From positions 1 through 20,217 of the forward strand of contig URTS01000019.1 of NCBI GenBank assembly GCA_900550685.1: a stretch of 20,217 nucleotides of DNA, given 5' to 3'. Under the pieces are notes generated by a model that saw only the letters and a program-made list of their open reading frames with translations, ran no database searches and was not told the origin of the DNA. Below are positions 6,117 to 12,550 of this stretch, in pieces. Position 1 is the first letter of the stretch. Every line of letters starts with the position of its first letter. The position numbers and the translations under genes were made by a program. The stretch is from an uncultured Oscillibacter sp. GTDB taxonomy: Bacteria; Bacillota; Clostridia; Oscillospirales; Oscillospiraceae.

Positions 6117-8216
6117 ATGAAATGTAAAATTCTGCATGAGGGCCCGGGCCGTCTCCGGGTCCACATGATGGGCAATTCCATGTCCCTGCGGCAGGCGGAC
6201 ATTCTGGAAGCCTATTTGAAAAAGCTGGACGGCATGGAGTCCGTCAAGGTCTATGACCGCACCGGGGATGCCGTGATCCGTTATACCGGCAGCCGGGAGG
6301 CCGTGCTCCGTTCTTTGGCGGTCTTTTCCTATGAAAAGTCGGAGGAGCTGGCGCCGGAGCATAGTTCCCGGGAACTGAACCGGGAATTTGAGGACAAGCT
6401 GGTGTTCACCGTTCTGCGGCGGGCGGGCAGCAAGCTGTTTCTGCCCATGTCCATCCGGACGTTCATCGCCATTTTCCGCTCCATCAAATACATCAAGGCG
6501 GGGCTGACCTCTCTGCTCCATGGTCGTCTGGCGGTTTCCGTGCTGGATGCCACCGCAGTTACTGTGTCCATGATCCGGGGCGATTTCGAGACCGCAAGCT
6601 CCGTCATGTTCATGCTGAGCCTGGGCGAGATCCTGGAGGAGTGGACCCACAAGAAGTCCGTGGCGGACCTGGCGGGGGCCATGTCCCTGAATGTGGACAA
6701 GGTGTGGCTGAAGACCGGCGAAACGGAAGTGCTGGTCCCCATCGGGGACGTGAAGGCCGGGGACTGCATCGTGGTCCGTACCGGCGGCATGATCCCCCTG
6801 GACGGTAAGGTCGTGGCGGGCGAAGCCACGGTGAACCAGGCGTCCATCACCGGCGAGTCCATGCCGGTGCCCAAGGGTCCCGGCAGCTATGTCTATGCCG
6901 GTACCGTGGCCGAAGAGGGCGAGTGCGTCATCCAGGTGGAAAAGGCTGTGGGCGGCGGCCGGTACGACCGGATCGTGAAAATGATCGAGGAGTCCGAAAA
7001 ACTGAAATCCACGGCGGAGGACAAGGCCTCCCGCCTGGCGGACCGGCTGGTGCCCTACACCCTGGGAGGCACGGTGCTGACCTACCTCCTGACCCGGAAC
7101 ACCATGAAGGCCCTGGCGGTTTTGATGGTGGACTTCTCCTGCGCGCTGAAGCTGTCCATGCCCATCGCCGTCCTCTCCGCCATGCGGGAGAGCAGCGGGT
7201 ATCACATCTCCGTCAAGGGTGGCCGCTTCATGGAGGCGGTGGCCAATGCCGACACCGTGGTGTTCGACAAGACCGGCACGTTGACCTACGCCACCCCCAC
7301 GGTGGCCAAAGTGGTGTCCTTTGACGGCTACAGCGCCAGCGAAATGCTGCGGCTGGCCGCCTGCCTGGAAGAGCACTATCCCCACTCCATGGCTAACGCC
7401 GTGGTGGCCGAGGCCAAGCGCTTGGGCCTGGACCACAAGGAATATCATTCCCAGGTGGAGTACGTGGTGGCCCACGGCATCTCCAGTTCCGTGGAGGACA
7501 AGAAGGTCATCATCGGCAGTGCCCACTTCGTCTTTGAGGACGAGGGCTGCGTGGTGCCGGAGGGCGAGGAAGAGAAGTTCAACGCCCTGCCGGAGGAGTA
7601 TTCCCACCTGTATCTGTGCATCGCGGGCCGCCTGGCGGCGGTGATCTGCGTGGCGGACCCCCTGCGGAAGGAGGCCAAGGCGGCCATTGAGGCTCTCCAC
7701 GCCTGCGGCATCAGCAAGGTGGTCATGATGACCGGCGACAACCACAAGACTGCCCAGGCCGTGGCCCGGGAGGTGGGCGTGGACCAGTTCTACGCCGAGG
7801 TGCTGCCGGAGGACAAGGCCAACTTCATCCGCCGGGAAAAGGCGGCCGGCCGGAAGGTCATCATGATCGGCGACGGCGTCAACGACACCCCGGCCCTGTC
7901 CGAGGCGGACGTGGGCATCGCCATCAACACCGGCGCGGCCATTGCCCGGGAGATTGCCGATGTGACCATCGCTTCGGAGGACCTTTTCGAGCTGGTGATC
8001 CTGCGGCGGCTGAGCCAGCAGCTGATGCGGCGCATCCAGCGGAATTACCGCTTCATCGTGGCCTTCAACTGCATGCTCATTGCCCTGGGCGTGGCGGGCG
8101 TTATTCAGCCCACCACCTCGGCCTTGCTGCACAATGCCTCTACCCTGGGCATCAGCCTGGACAGCATGACGGACCTGCTGAAAAAGGAAGAGCAGCCCAA
8201 GCTGCCGGAAGCATAA
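6117..8216 (+). CDS. P1B-type heavy-metal-translocating ATPase with non-canonical FSC membrane motif
   Basis: A 699-residue membrane pump that should move a transition-metal ion at the cost of ATP. Active-site motifs are complete: TGES at 245-248, DKTGT at 384-388 (phosphorylated Asp384), TGDN at 539-542 and GDGVND at 585-590. The membrane metal motif that is CPC, CPH or SPC in known subgroups reads FSCALKLSMP at 340-349, so only the second Cys (C342) remains. The nucleotide-domain HP signature is PHSMA (H423 kept, Pro replaced by Ser). The first 70 residues look like a metal-binding fold but have no CxxC. The final membrane pair carries LLHNASTLG near 670-678. The start at 6117 follows GGGAGG by 8 nt. 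Last gene of the cassette. The metal is not predictable; a P1B identity is secure, copper or zinc specificity is not. Confidence 0.92.
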   Translation: MKCKILHEGPGRLRVHMMGNSMSLRQADILEAYLKKLDGMESVKVYDRTGDAVIRYTGSREAVLRSLAVFSYEKSEELAPEHSSRELNREFEDKLVFTVLRRAGSKLFLPMSIRTFIAIFRSIKYIKAGLTSLLHGRLAVSVLDATAVTVSMIRGDFETASSVMFMLSLGEILEEWTHKKSVADLAGAMSLNVDKVWLKTGETEVLVPIGDVKAGDCIVVRTGGMIPLDGKVVAGEATVNQASITGESMPVPKGPGSYVYAGTVAEEGECVIQVEKAVGGGRYDRIVKMIEESEKLKSTAEDKASRLADRLVPYTLGGTVLTYLLTRNTMKALAVLMVDFSCALKLSMPIAVLSAMRESSGYHISVKGGRFMEAVANADTVVFDKTGTLTYATPTVAKVVSFDGYSASEMLRLAACLEEHYPHSMANAVVAEAKRLGLDHKEYHSQVEYVVAHGISSSVEDKKVIIGSAHFVFEDEGCVVPEGEEEKFNALPEEYSHLYLCIAGRLAAVICVADPLRKEAKAAIEALHACGISKVVMMTGDNHKTAQAVAREVGVDQFYAEVLPEDKANFIRREKAAGRKVIMIGDGVNDTPALSEADVGIAINTGAAIAREIADVTIASEDLFELVILRRLSQQLMRRIQRNYRFIVAFNCMLIALGVAGVIQPTTSALLHNASTLGISLDSMTDLLKKEEQPKLPEA

Positions 8217-8314
8217 AGCACCCAAGCACCCTGCAAAAGCCCTCTGCGGAAAGGCCGGCTCCGCATAAGAAAACATGCGGTTTTGCCTGCGCCTTTTTGG
8301 CTGAAATACGACCG

Positions 8315-8352
8315 AAAAATCCCCCCATACGCCAGTATGGGGGGATTTTTTT
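8315..8352 (+). terminator. Strong terminator of the metal-transport cassette
   Basis: AAAAATCCCCCCATAC (8315-8330) pairs without mismatch with GTATGGGGGGATTTTT (8335-8350) around a GCCA tetraloop, and the T-run continues to 8352. It lies about 100 nt after the ATPase stop. The intervening bases hold only a minor GCGGA/TCCGC hairpin. Confidence 0.93.
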
Positions 8353-8373
8353 GCCTGTTTTTGCCGAAAACCC

Positions 8374-8402
8374 TTTACAGACTCAAAAATTTACGATATC
8401 TT
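8374..8402 (+). promoter_or_regulatory. Probable promoter of the DUF554 gene
   Basis: TTTACA (8374-8379) is followed after 17 nt by TATCTT (8397-8402). An alternative -10 (TAGAAT, 8409-8414) lies just downstream without a good -35. Either start would lie in the AT-rich stretch right after the cassette terminator. Confidence 0.5.
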
Positions 8403-8478
8403 TATATGTAGAATAAGATCAACGCCGGGGTAAAAGTCCACCGGCGTATTTTTGTGCGGAAAATAGGGAGGAACGGAT

Positions 8479-9210
8479 ATGATCGGAATTGTTGTCAACG
8501 TGCTGGCGGTGGCACTGGGCGGTTTGTTGGGGACGGTGTTCAGCCGGCACCTGTCTACCCGCTTTACCACGGAGCTGAACAAGGTCTTCGGCGTCTGCGC
8601 CATGGGCATGGGCATCAGTTCCATTCCGCTGATGGAAAATATGCCCGCCGTGATTCTGGCGGTAGTGGTGGGCACGGCGCTGGGCCTGGCCTGCCATCTG
8701 GGCGAGTGGATCAGCCGGGGCGGCGCCCTGCTGGAAAAGCCTATCAGCCGCCTGCTGGGGGACCGCAGCAGCGACAGCGGCCTTTCCAGGGAGGAGTACC
8801 TCTCTCTGCTGGTGACGGCCATCGTGCTGTTCTGCTCCAGCGGCACCGGCATTTACGGCTGCCTGGACGCAGGCATGACCGGCAATGCCACGGTGCTTTT
8901 GAGCAAGTCCATCCTGGACCTGTTCACCGCTATGGTGTTTGCCTGCAACCTGGGCGCGGTGACGTCCCTGGTGGCGGTGCCCCAGACAGTGATCTTCCTG
9001 ACCCTGTTTTTCGCCGCCAAGGCCATTTATCCCCTGACCACCCCGGCCATGATCGGCGACTTCAAGGCCTGCGGCGGCTTTCTGCTCATCGCCACCGGCT
9101 GCCGCATCGCCAAAATTCAGGATTTCCCGGTGGCGGACATGATCCCCGCCATGGTGCTGGTGATGCCCCTCAGCGCCCTGTGGGTCAACTGCATCGTCCC
9201 CCTGCTGTAA
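8479..9210 (+). CDS. DUF554 family membrane protein (YdfK/YqgA-like)
   Basis: A 243-residue polytopic inner-membrane protein. It opens with MIGIVVNVLAVALGGLLGT and contains about seven hydrophobic stretches, several Gly-rich. The LNKVFGVCAMGMGISS segment, the FCSSGTGIYGCLDAGMTG loop near 115-133 and the closing MIPAMVLVMPLSALW are characteristic of DUF554, a family of uncharacterised membrane proteins of about 230 residues, including B. subtilis YdfK and E. coli YqgA. A transport role is often supposed but not demonstrated. GGGAGGA at 8466-8472 precedes the ATG by 6 nt. The gene has its own probable promoter, ends at a terminator shared with the convergent XRE gene, and so appears monocistronic. 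Confidence 0.9.
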   Translation: MIGIVVNVLAVALGGLLGTVFSRHLSTRFTTELNKVFGVCAMGMGISSIPLMENMPAVILAVVVGTALGLACHLGEWISRGGALLEKPISRLLGDRSSDSGLSREEYLSLLVTAIVLFCSSGTGIYGCLDAGMTGNATVLLSKSILDLFTAMVFACNLGAVTSLVAVPQTVIFLTLFFAAKAIYPLTTPAMIGDFKACGGFLLIATGCRIAKIQDFPVADMIPAMVLVMPLSALWVNCIVPLL

Positions 9211-9226
9211 AATGAAGTCGAAATGA

Positions 9227-9252
9227 AACAGCCAGCCCTTGGGCTGGCTGTT
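9227..9252. terminator. Bidirectional terminator between DUF554 and XRE genes
   Basis: AACAGCCAGCCC (9227-9238) pairs with GGGCTGGCTGTT (9241-9252). The loop is tight, so the innermost pairs are probably open. It lies 16 nt from the DUF554 stop and 3 nt from the XRE stop, serving both convergent genes. Confidence 0.75.
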
Positions 9253-9255
9253 GCT

Positions 9256-10554
9256 TTAATCAAAGCGCCAATGGGTGATATCCGTGTCGAGGGCATAGGC
9301 TGCGGCGGTATTGGACCCGTCGCTGCCGGGGAAGGTGAGGGATTGGCCGTCGGTGCTCAGGGTCAGGGGAAAATTGCCGGGGCAGATGGTTTCCCGGCCG
9401 TATTCATCGGTGAGAACAGCCGCTGATTCCAGAATATCCCCGGCGGCAAAGGGGAAGGAGAGAGGCTCCAGCCGATAGAAGGTGGCGTTGTCAAAGCCTC
9501 GGTACCTGGTCTGCTCCTCGGCGCTGATAGGCTCCGCCCATGCGATCAGCTGCTGGTTTTTGAACAGGCCCACCTTGGTGGAAACGACTTCCGCCCGGGG
9601 AATCAGAATGTTGTCCAGCACCTTGTTTGGAGTTACGGCAAACTCGATGGCATCCGGGAAGGACAGGCTGCCGTTTTCAATTTGCCCCCGGCCTTGCAGA
9701 TCGCCACCGTCAAGGCTCTGCACATCCGGCAGGGAGCCGGAATACAGGCCGGAATACGTTTGCAGGGGCTGGGTCTGCCGGGTGCCGTCCGGCATGACGA
9801 ATACCGCGGTGATGGTGATGTCATCCGTCAGTTCGCAGGTCAGCTCCGCCGAGAATTTCTCGCTGACCGGCTGCCCGTTCTGATCCGGCTCGGACAGGAC
9901 GGTTTTGCTGTTGGCGTCGCGGCCGTTGTCCACTGAAAATTCAACGCGCATACCCTCCACGTATGTTTTGGGGACGGCGTAGACGGAGAAGGTGACAGTG
10001 TTGGCCTTCAGGTCGTACAGCTCCAACTGGGTGCCGGAGTCTGCCACCAGGCTGTTCTGCTGCTTGAGGATGCCCTCTACCTGATTGGAGATGTCGTATA
10101 CCTGGCCGGACACGCTCCGCTCCATCTGGTTGATCCGGTTGTAGACACCGTCGAACTGCTGGCCGATCATCCGGATGGAGTCATAGATGTTGTAGGCGGC
10201 GCACAGCAATGCCAATACCGCCAGCACATAGGGCCATTTCTTCCGGGGCTTCGGAGCCGGCTGGGCGGCGATATACCGCGCCGTGATCTCCTCCACCATT
10301 TTTAGCTGGGCCTCCGTCAGCTCGCCGCTGTCCGGGGCAGGGGGCGTCTCCGGTGCTTCCTCCACTCCCAGCAGCCAGCCTACGGTCACGCCGAACCGGC
10401 GGCTGAGGGCCACCAGCTTGTCGATCTCCGGCAGGGCGGCGTCTGATTCCCACTTATAAATGGATTGCCGGGATACCCCCAGTTCTCCGCCCAGGGCCTC
10501 CTGGGACAATCCGGCCTCTTTTCGCTTCTGGGCGATCCGCTGGCCTGTGGTCAT
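9256..10554 (-). CDS. Membrane-anchored XRE-family regulator with large extracytoplasmic domain
   Basis: A 432-residue protein with an N-terminal Cro/C1-type helix-turn-helix (about 4-60; recognition helix region GVSRQSIYKWES at 26-37). An acidic, proline-containing linker follows, then a basic PKPRKK stop and one membrane span at about 107-124 (WPYVLAVLALLCAAYNIY). Next comes a helical, possibly coiled-coil stretch (about 128-168, INQMERSVSGQVYDISNQVE), then about 260 residues of beta-rich, probably secreted-side sequence. This layout suggests a one-component transmembrane regulator reading an external cue, but the sensor part matches nothing I recognise. An in-frame GTG at 10563 has the ribosome site too close. 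The ATG at 10554 has AAAGGA about 11 nt upstream and is preferred. A 19-bp perfect palindrome 74 nt upstream is a candidate autoregulatory operator. Confidence 0.85.
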   Translation of the reverse strand: MTTGQRIAQKRKEAGLSQEALGGELGVSRQSIYKWESDAALPEIDKLVALSRRFGVTVGWLLGVEEAPETPPAPDSGELTEAQLKMVEEITARYIAAQPAPKPRKKWPYVLAVLALLCAAYNIYDSIRMIGQQFDGVYNRINQMERSVSGQVYDISNQVEGILKQQNSLVADSGTQLELYDLKANTVTFSVYAVPKTYVEGMRVEFSVDNGRDANSKTVLSEPDQNGQPVSEKFSAELTCELTDDITITAVFVMPDGTRQTQPLQTYSGLYSGSLPDVQSLDGGDLQGRGQIENGSLSFPDAIEFAVTPNKVLDNILIPRAEVVSTKVGLFKNQQLIAWAEPISAEEQTRYRGFDNATFYRLEPLSFPFAAGDILESAAVLTDEYGRETICPGNFPLTLSTDGQSLTFPGSDGSNTAAAYALDTDITHWRFD

Positions 10555-10627
10555 ACGCGTCACATCCTTTCGTGGGAACAGTATGGCTGAAATGGGGGAA
10601 AACCGCCACCAACTCCCTGGCGAAAGC

Positions 10628-10646
10628 TGTAAACCCTGGGTTTACA
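10628..10646. promoter_or_regulatory. 19-bp perfect palindrome upstream of the XRE regulator
   Basis: TGTAAACCCTGGGTTTACA is symmetric over its whole length, with T10637 at the centre. An outer inverted pair TCCCTGG (10614-10620) and CCAGGGA (10658-10664) flanks it symmetrically, so the nested element spans 10614-10664. The core length suits a dimeric XRE operator. No confident promoter overlaps it and there is no T-run to make it a terminator. Confidence 0.6.
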
Positions 10647-10680
10647 TGGCCGGAAAACCAGGGAATCACGGGCTTTTTTC

Positions 10681-11949
10681 TCACCAGAGCAGCAGCTTCT
10701 GAGCCTCGCGGGCCAGTTCGGCCCGGAAATCGGGATGGGCCACGGCAATCAGGTTTTCCACCCGCTGCCGGACGGAGCAGTTCCGGAGCCGGGCGATGCC
10801 GAACTCCGTCACCACGTAATCCACGATGTTCCGGGGAATGGACACAGCGCTGCCGACGGGCAGGGCCGCGCTGATGCGGGACAGGCTGCCGCCCTTGGCG
10901 GTGGCATTGACGGCGATGATGGAGCGGCCGTTGGGGGCATTGTGGGCGCCGTAGGCAAAGTCCATGGCCCCGCCGGTGCCGGAATACTGGCGGCTGCCGA
11001 TGGATTCTGAAGAGACCTGGCCCAGCAGGTCCACCTGCAGGGTGGTGTTGACAGACACCATGTTCTCATTCCGGGCGATGGTGGCGGGATGGTTGGTGTA
11101 GGCGGCGGGGCGGAACATAACGTCCGGCGTATTTTCCAGAAAATCCACAGCGTCCTCGTCCCCCAGGAAGAAGGCGCACACGGTCTTGCCGGGGTGCAGG
11201 GTCTTCCGGCGGTTGGTCACCGCCCCGGAGCGGATGAGGTTGATCATGGCGTTGCCCAGCATCTCCGTGTGGATGCCCAGGTCATGCTTGTCCGTCAGGG
11301 CGGCGGCTACCGCGCTGGGGGTGCCCCCCAGGCCGAACTGGACGCAGTCCCCGTCGTGGATCAGTTCCGAGACGTAGCCGCCGATGGCGGCCTCCTCCGG
11401 CGGGATCTCGCCGGTGTACCGCAGCACCAGCAGCGGATCATGGACCTCATAAGCACAGGCAACTCGCTCCCGGGGGATCCGCAGGGAACTGTCGGCGTGG
11501 GGAATGGCGGGATTGACCTCCAGAATGATCCGGTCCGCCGCGGCTGCGCACTCCGACTCCCACTGAAGGCTGGTGGAGACGCAGTACGTGCCGTCCGGAT
11601 CCATAGGGGGCACCGCCGCCACAAAGACTGTAGGCCTCTTGGCTTCCACCATCATGGCCCCGGTGACGTGGAGGTCGGAGGGGTAGTAGGTTACCTGCTT
11701 TTTGGGGTGGGCCGCCCGTGCCTTCCGGTCATAGAAGGAGCTGAGCCAATGGATCTTGTCACATTCTGCGCCCATGATGGGATAGTCGCCCATTACGTTG
11801 GCGGTCCAGATGGACAGGTCCTCTACCTCTGCGGCGGCCAGGTGCAGCCGGGCGAGAAAGGCCTGGGGTTCATGGAAATAGGCGGCGGTGGCAATGGTGT
11901 CGCCCGGGCGCAGCAGCGCCAGGGCGTCCTGCAGGGTTTGGTTGCACAT
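10681..11949 (-). CDS. Acetyl-CoA hydrolase / CoA-transferase family (4-hydroxybutyrate or butyryl-CoA CoA-transferase-like)
   Basis: A 422-residue cytoplasmic enzyme of the family that swaps CoA between acyl-CoA and a carboxylate through a glutamyl-CoA intermediate. The CoA-binding stretch GLGGTPSAVAAAL lies at 206-218. The segment LGIHTEMLGNAM (224-235) carries the predicted catalytic Glu229, matching the GIHTEM/GIHSEM motif of 4-hydroxybutyrate CoA-transferases. The C-terminal half has SGTGGAMDFAYGA at 323-335 and DYVVTEFGIARLR at 377-389, both typical. In butyrate-forming Clostridia such enzymes release butyrate or handle 4-hydroxybutyrate, but sequence alone does not settle the acyl group, and hydrolase activity is possible. 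AAGGAG precedes the ATG by about 8 nt. It begins 16 nt after the GNAT gene, so the two are probably co-transcribed. No terminator is clear after the stop. Confidence 0.88.
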   Translation of the reverse strand: MCNQTLQDALALLRPGDTIATAAYFHEPQAFLARLHLAAAEVEDLSIWTANVMGDYPIMGAECDKIHWLSSFYDRKARAAHPKKQVTYYPSDLHVTGAMMVEAKRPTVFVAAVPPMDPDGTYCVSTSLQWESECAAAADRIILEVNPAIPHADSSLRIPRERVACAYEVHDPLLVLRYTGEIPPEEAAIGGYVSELIHDGDCVQFGLGGTPSAVAAALTDKHDLGIHTEMLGNAMINLIRSGAVTNRRKTLHPGKTVCAFFLGDEDAVDFLENTPDVMFRPAAYTNHPATIARNENMVSVNTTLQVDLLGQVSSESIGSRQYSGTGGAMDFAYGAHNAPNGRSIIAVNATAKGGSLSRISAALPVGSAVSIPRNIVDYVVTEFGIARLRNCSVRQRVENLIAVAHPDFRAELAREAQKLLLW

Positions 11950-11965
11950 AGGGAACTCCTTATTG

Positions 11966-12490
11966 TTACAGTTTTTTTTCGTAAAGGTTCAGAGGGCGCT
12001 TGGCGTAGCCCATGAAAAAGGTGTCTGCCACGCCGGCAAACCGGTAGCCAAGAGCGGGGTAGAGGTGGTTGGTGGGATTGTTGTCCACCCCGGTATCCAG
12101 CCGCAGAACGGTTTTGCCCTGGCTGCGGGCAGTGTCCTCGGCAAAGACCACCATTTTGCGGGCCAGCCCCTGGCCCGCCCGGGCGGGATCGATGGTCAGG
12201 GTGTGGATGACGGCCACCTGGTCGTCATTGGCCGGGGTGGCCCAGCTGCCGTTTTGGTATTCCGGCAGCTGATTTCCGTTGAGGTTCATGCTGCCCCAGA
12301 CGGTGCCGTCCTCGTCCACGCCTACATACAGCGTCCCGGCCTCGAAAATGCTCCGGGCGGTGTCGGCGGTGGGGTAGGCGCCCCGCTGCCAGCCGGTGTA
12401 GTGGGCGCCGGTGGCGTCCTCCTGGTCCAGAATGGCCTCATAAATGGCGGCCACGGCGGGGAGGTCGGTTTCCTTCGCACGTCGGATCAT
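11966..12490 (-). CDS. GNAT N-acetyltransferase
   Basis: A 174-residue GNAT-fold enzyme, expected to acetylate a small molecule or protein amine with acetyl-CoA. It starts MIRRAKETDLPAVAAIYEAI, the usual GNAT strand-helix. The beta4 strand AVIHTLTIDP is followed by the acetyl-CoA loop RAGQGLAR (104-111) and ends in a LYPALGYRFAGV segment near 143-154. The substrate cannot be predicted. A TTG six bases upstream is in frame, but AAAGGAG lies 7 nt before the ATG at 12490, which is chosen. The neighbouring CoA-transferase starts 16 nt after its stop. Only about 25 nt and a hairpin separate it from ftsH, leaving no room for a promoter of its own. Confidence 0.85.
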   Translation of the reverse strand: MIRRAKETDLPAVAAIYEAILDQEDATGAHYTGWQRGAYPTADTARSIFEAGTLYVGVDEDGTVWGSMNLNGNQLPEYQNGSWATPANDDQVAVIHTLTIDPARAGQGLARKMVVFAEDTARSQGKTVLRLDTGVDNNPTNHLYPALGYRFAGVADTFFMGYAKRPLNLYEKKL

Positions 12491-12515
12491 GGTCAAACTC
12501 CTTTCGGTTCAGAAG

Positions 12516-12543
12516 AACAGGCGCGCTGAGAAGCGCGCCTGTT
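12516..12543 (-). terminator. Hairpin after ftsH, terminator or attenuator
   Basis: AACAGGCGCGC (12516-12526) pairs perfectly with GCGCGCCTGTT (12533-12543) around a 6-nt loop, 7 nt past the ftsH stop. On the minus strand the tail is only TTCTTCT, so termination may be partial, which would allow ftsH transcripts to reach the GNAT and CoA-transferase genes. Confidence 0.65.
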
Positions 12544-12550
12544 TTGGAAG

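Noticed and set aside
5781..8276. Minus-strand open frame of about 831 codons opposite the metal ATPase
   Set aside because: It spans two well-supported plus-strand genes and their terminator hairpin, has shadow-frame composition and no ribosome site or recognisable motif.
8217..8314. Possible small gene or RNA after the metal ATPase
   Set aside because: Only a minor hairpin is visible and no ribosome site or promoter. It reads best as the 3' untranslated part of the cassette.
10564..10680. Palindrome 10628-10646 as a transcription terminator of the CoA-transferase gene
   Set aside because: Neither strand has a T-run after the symmetric stem; an operator fits better.
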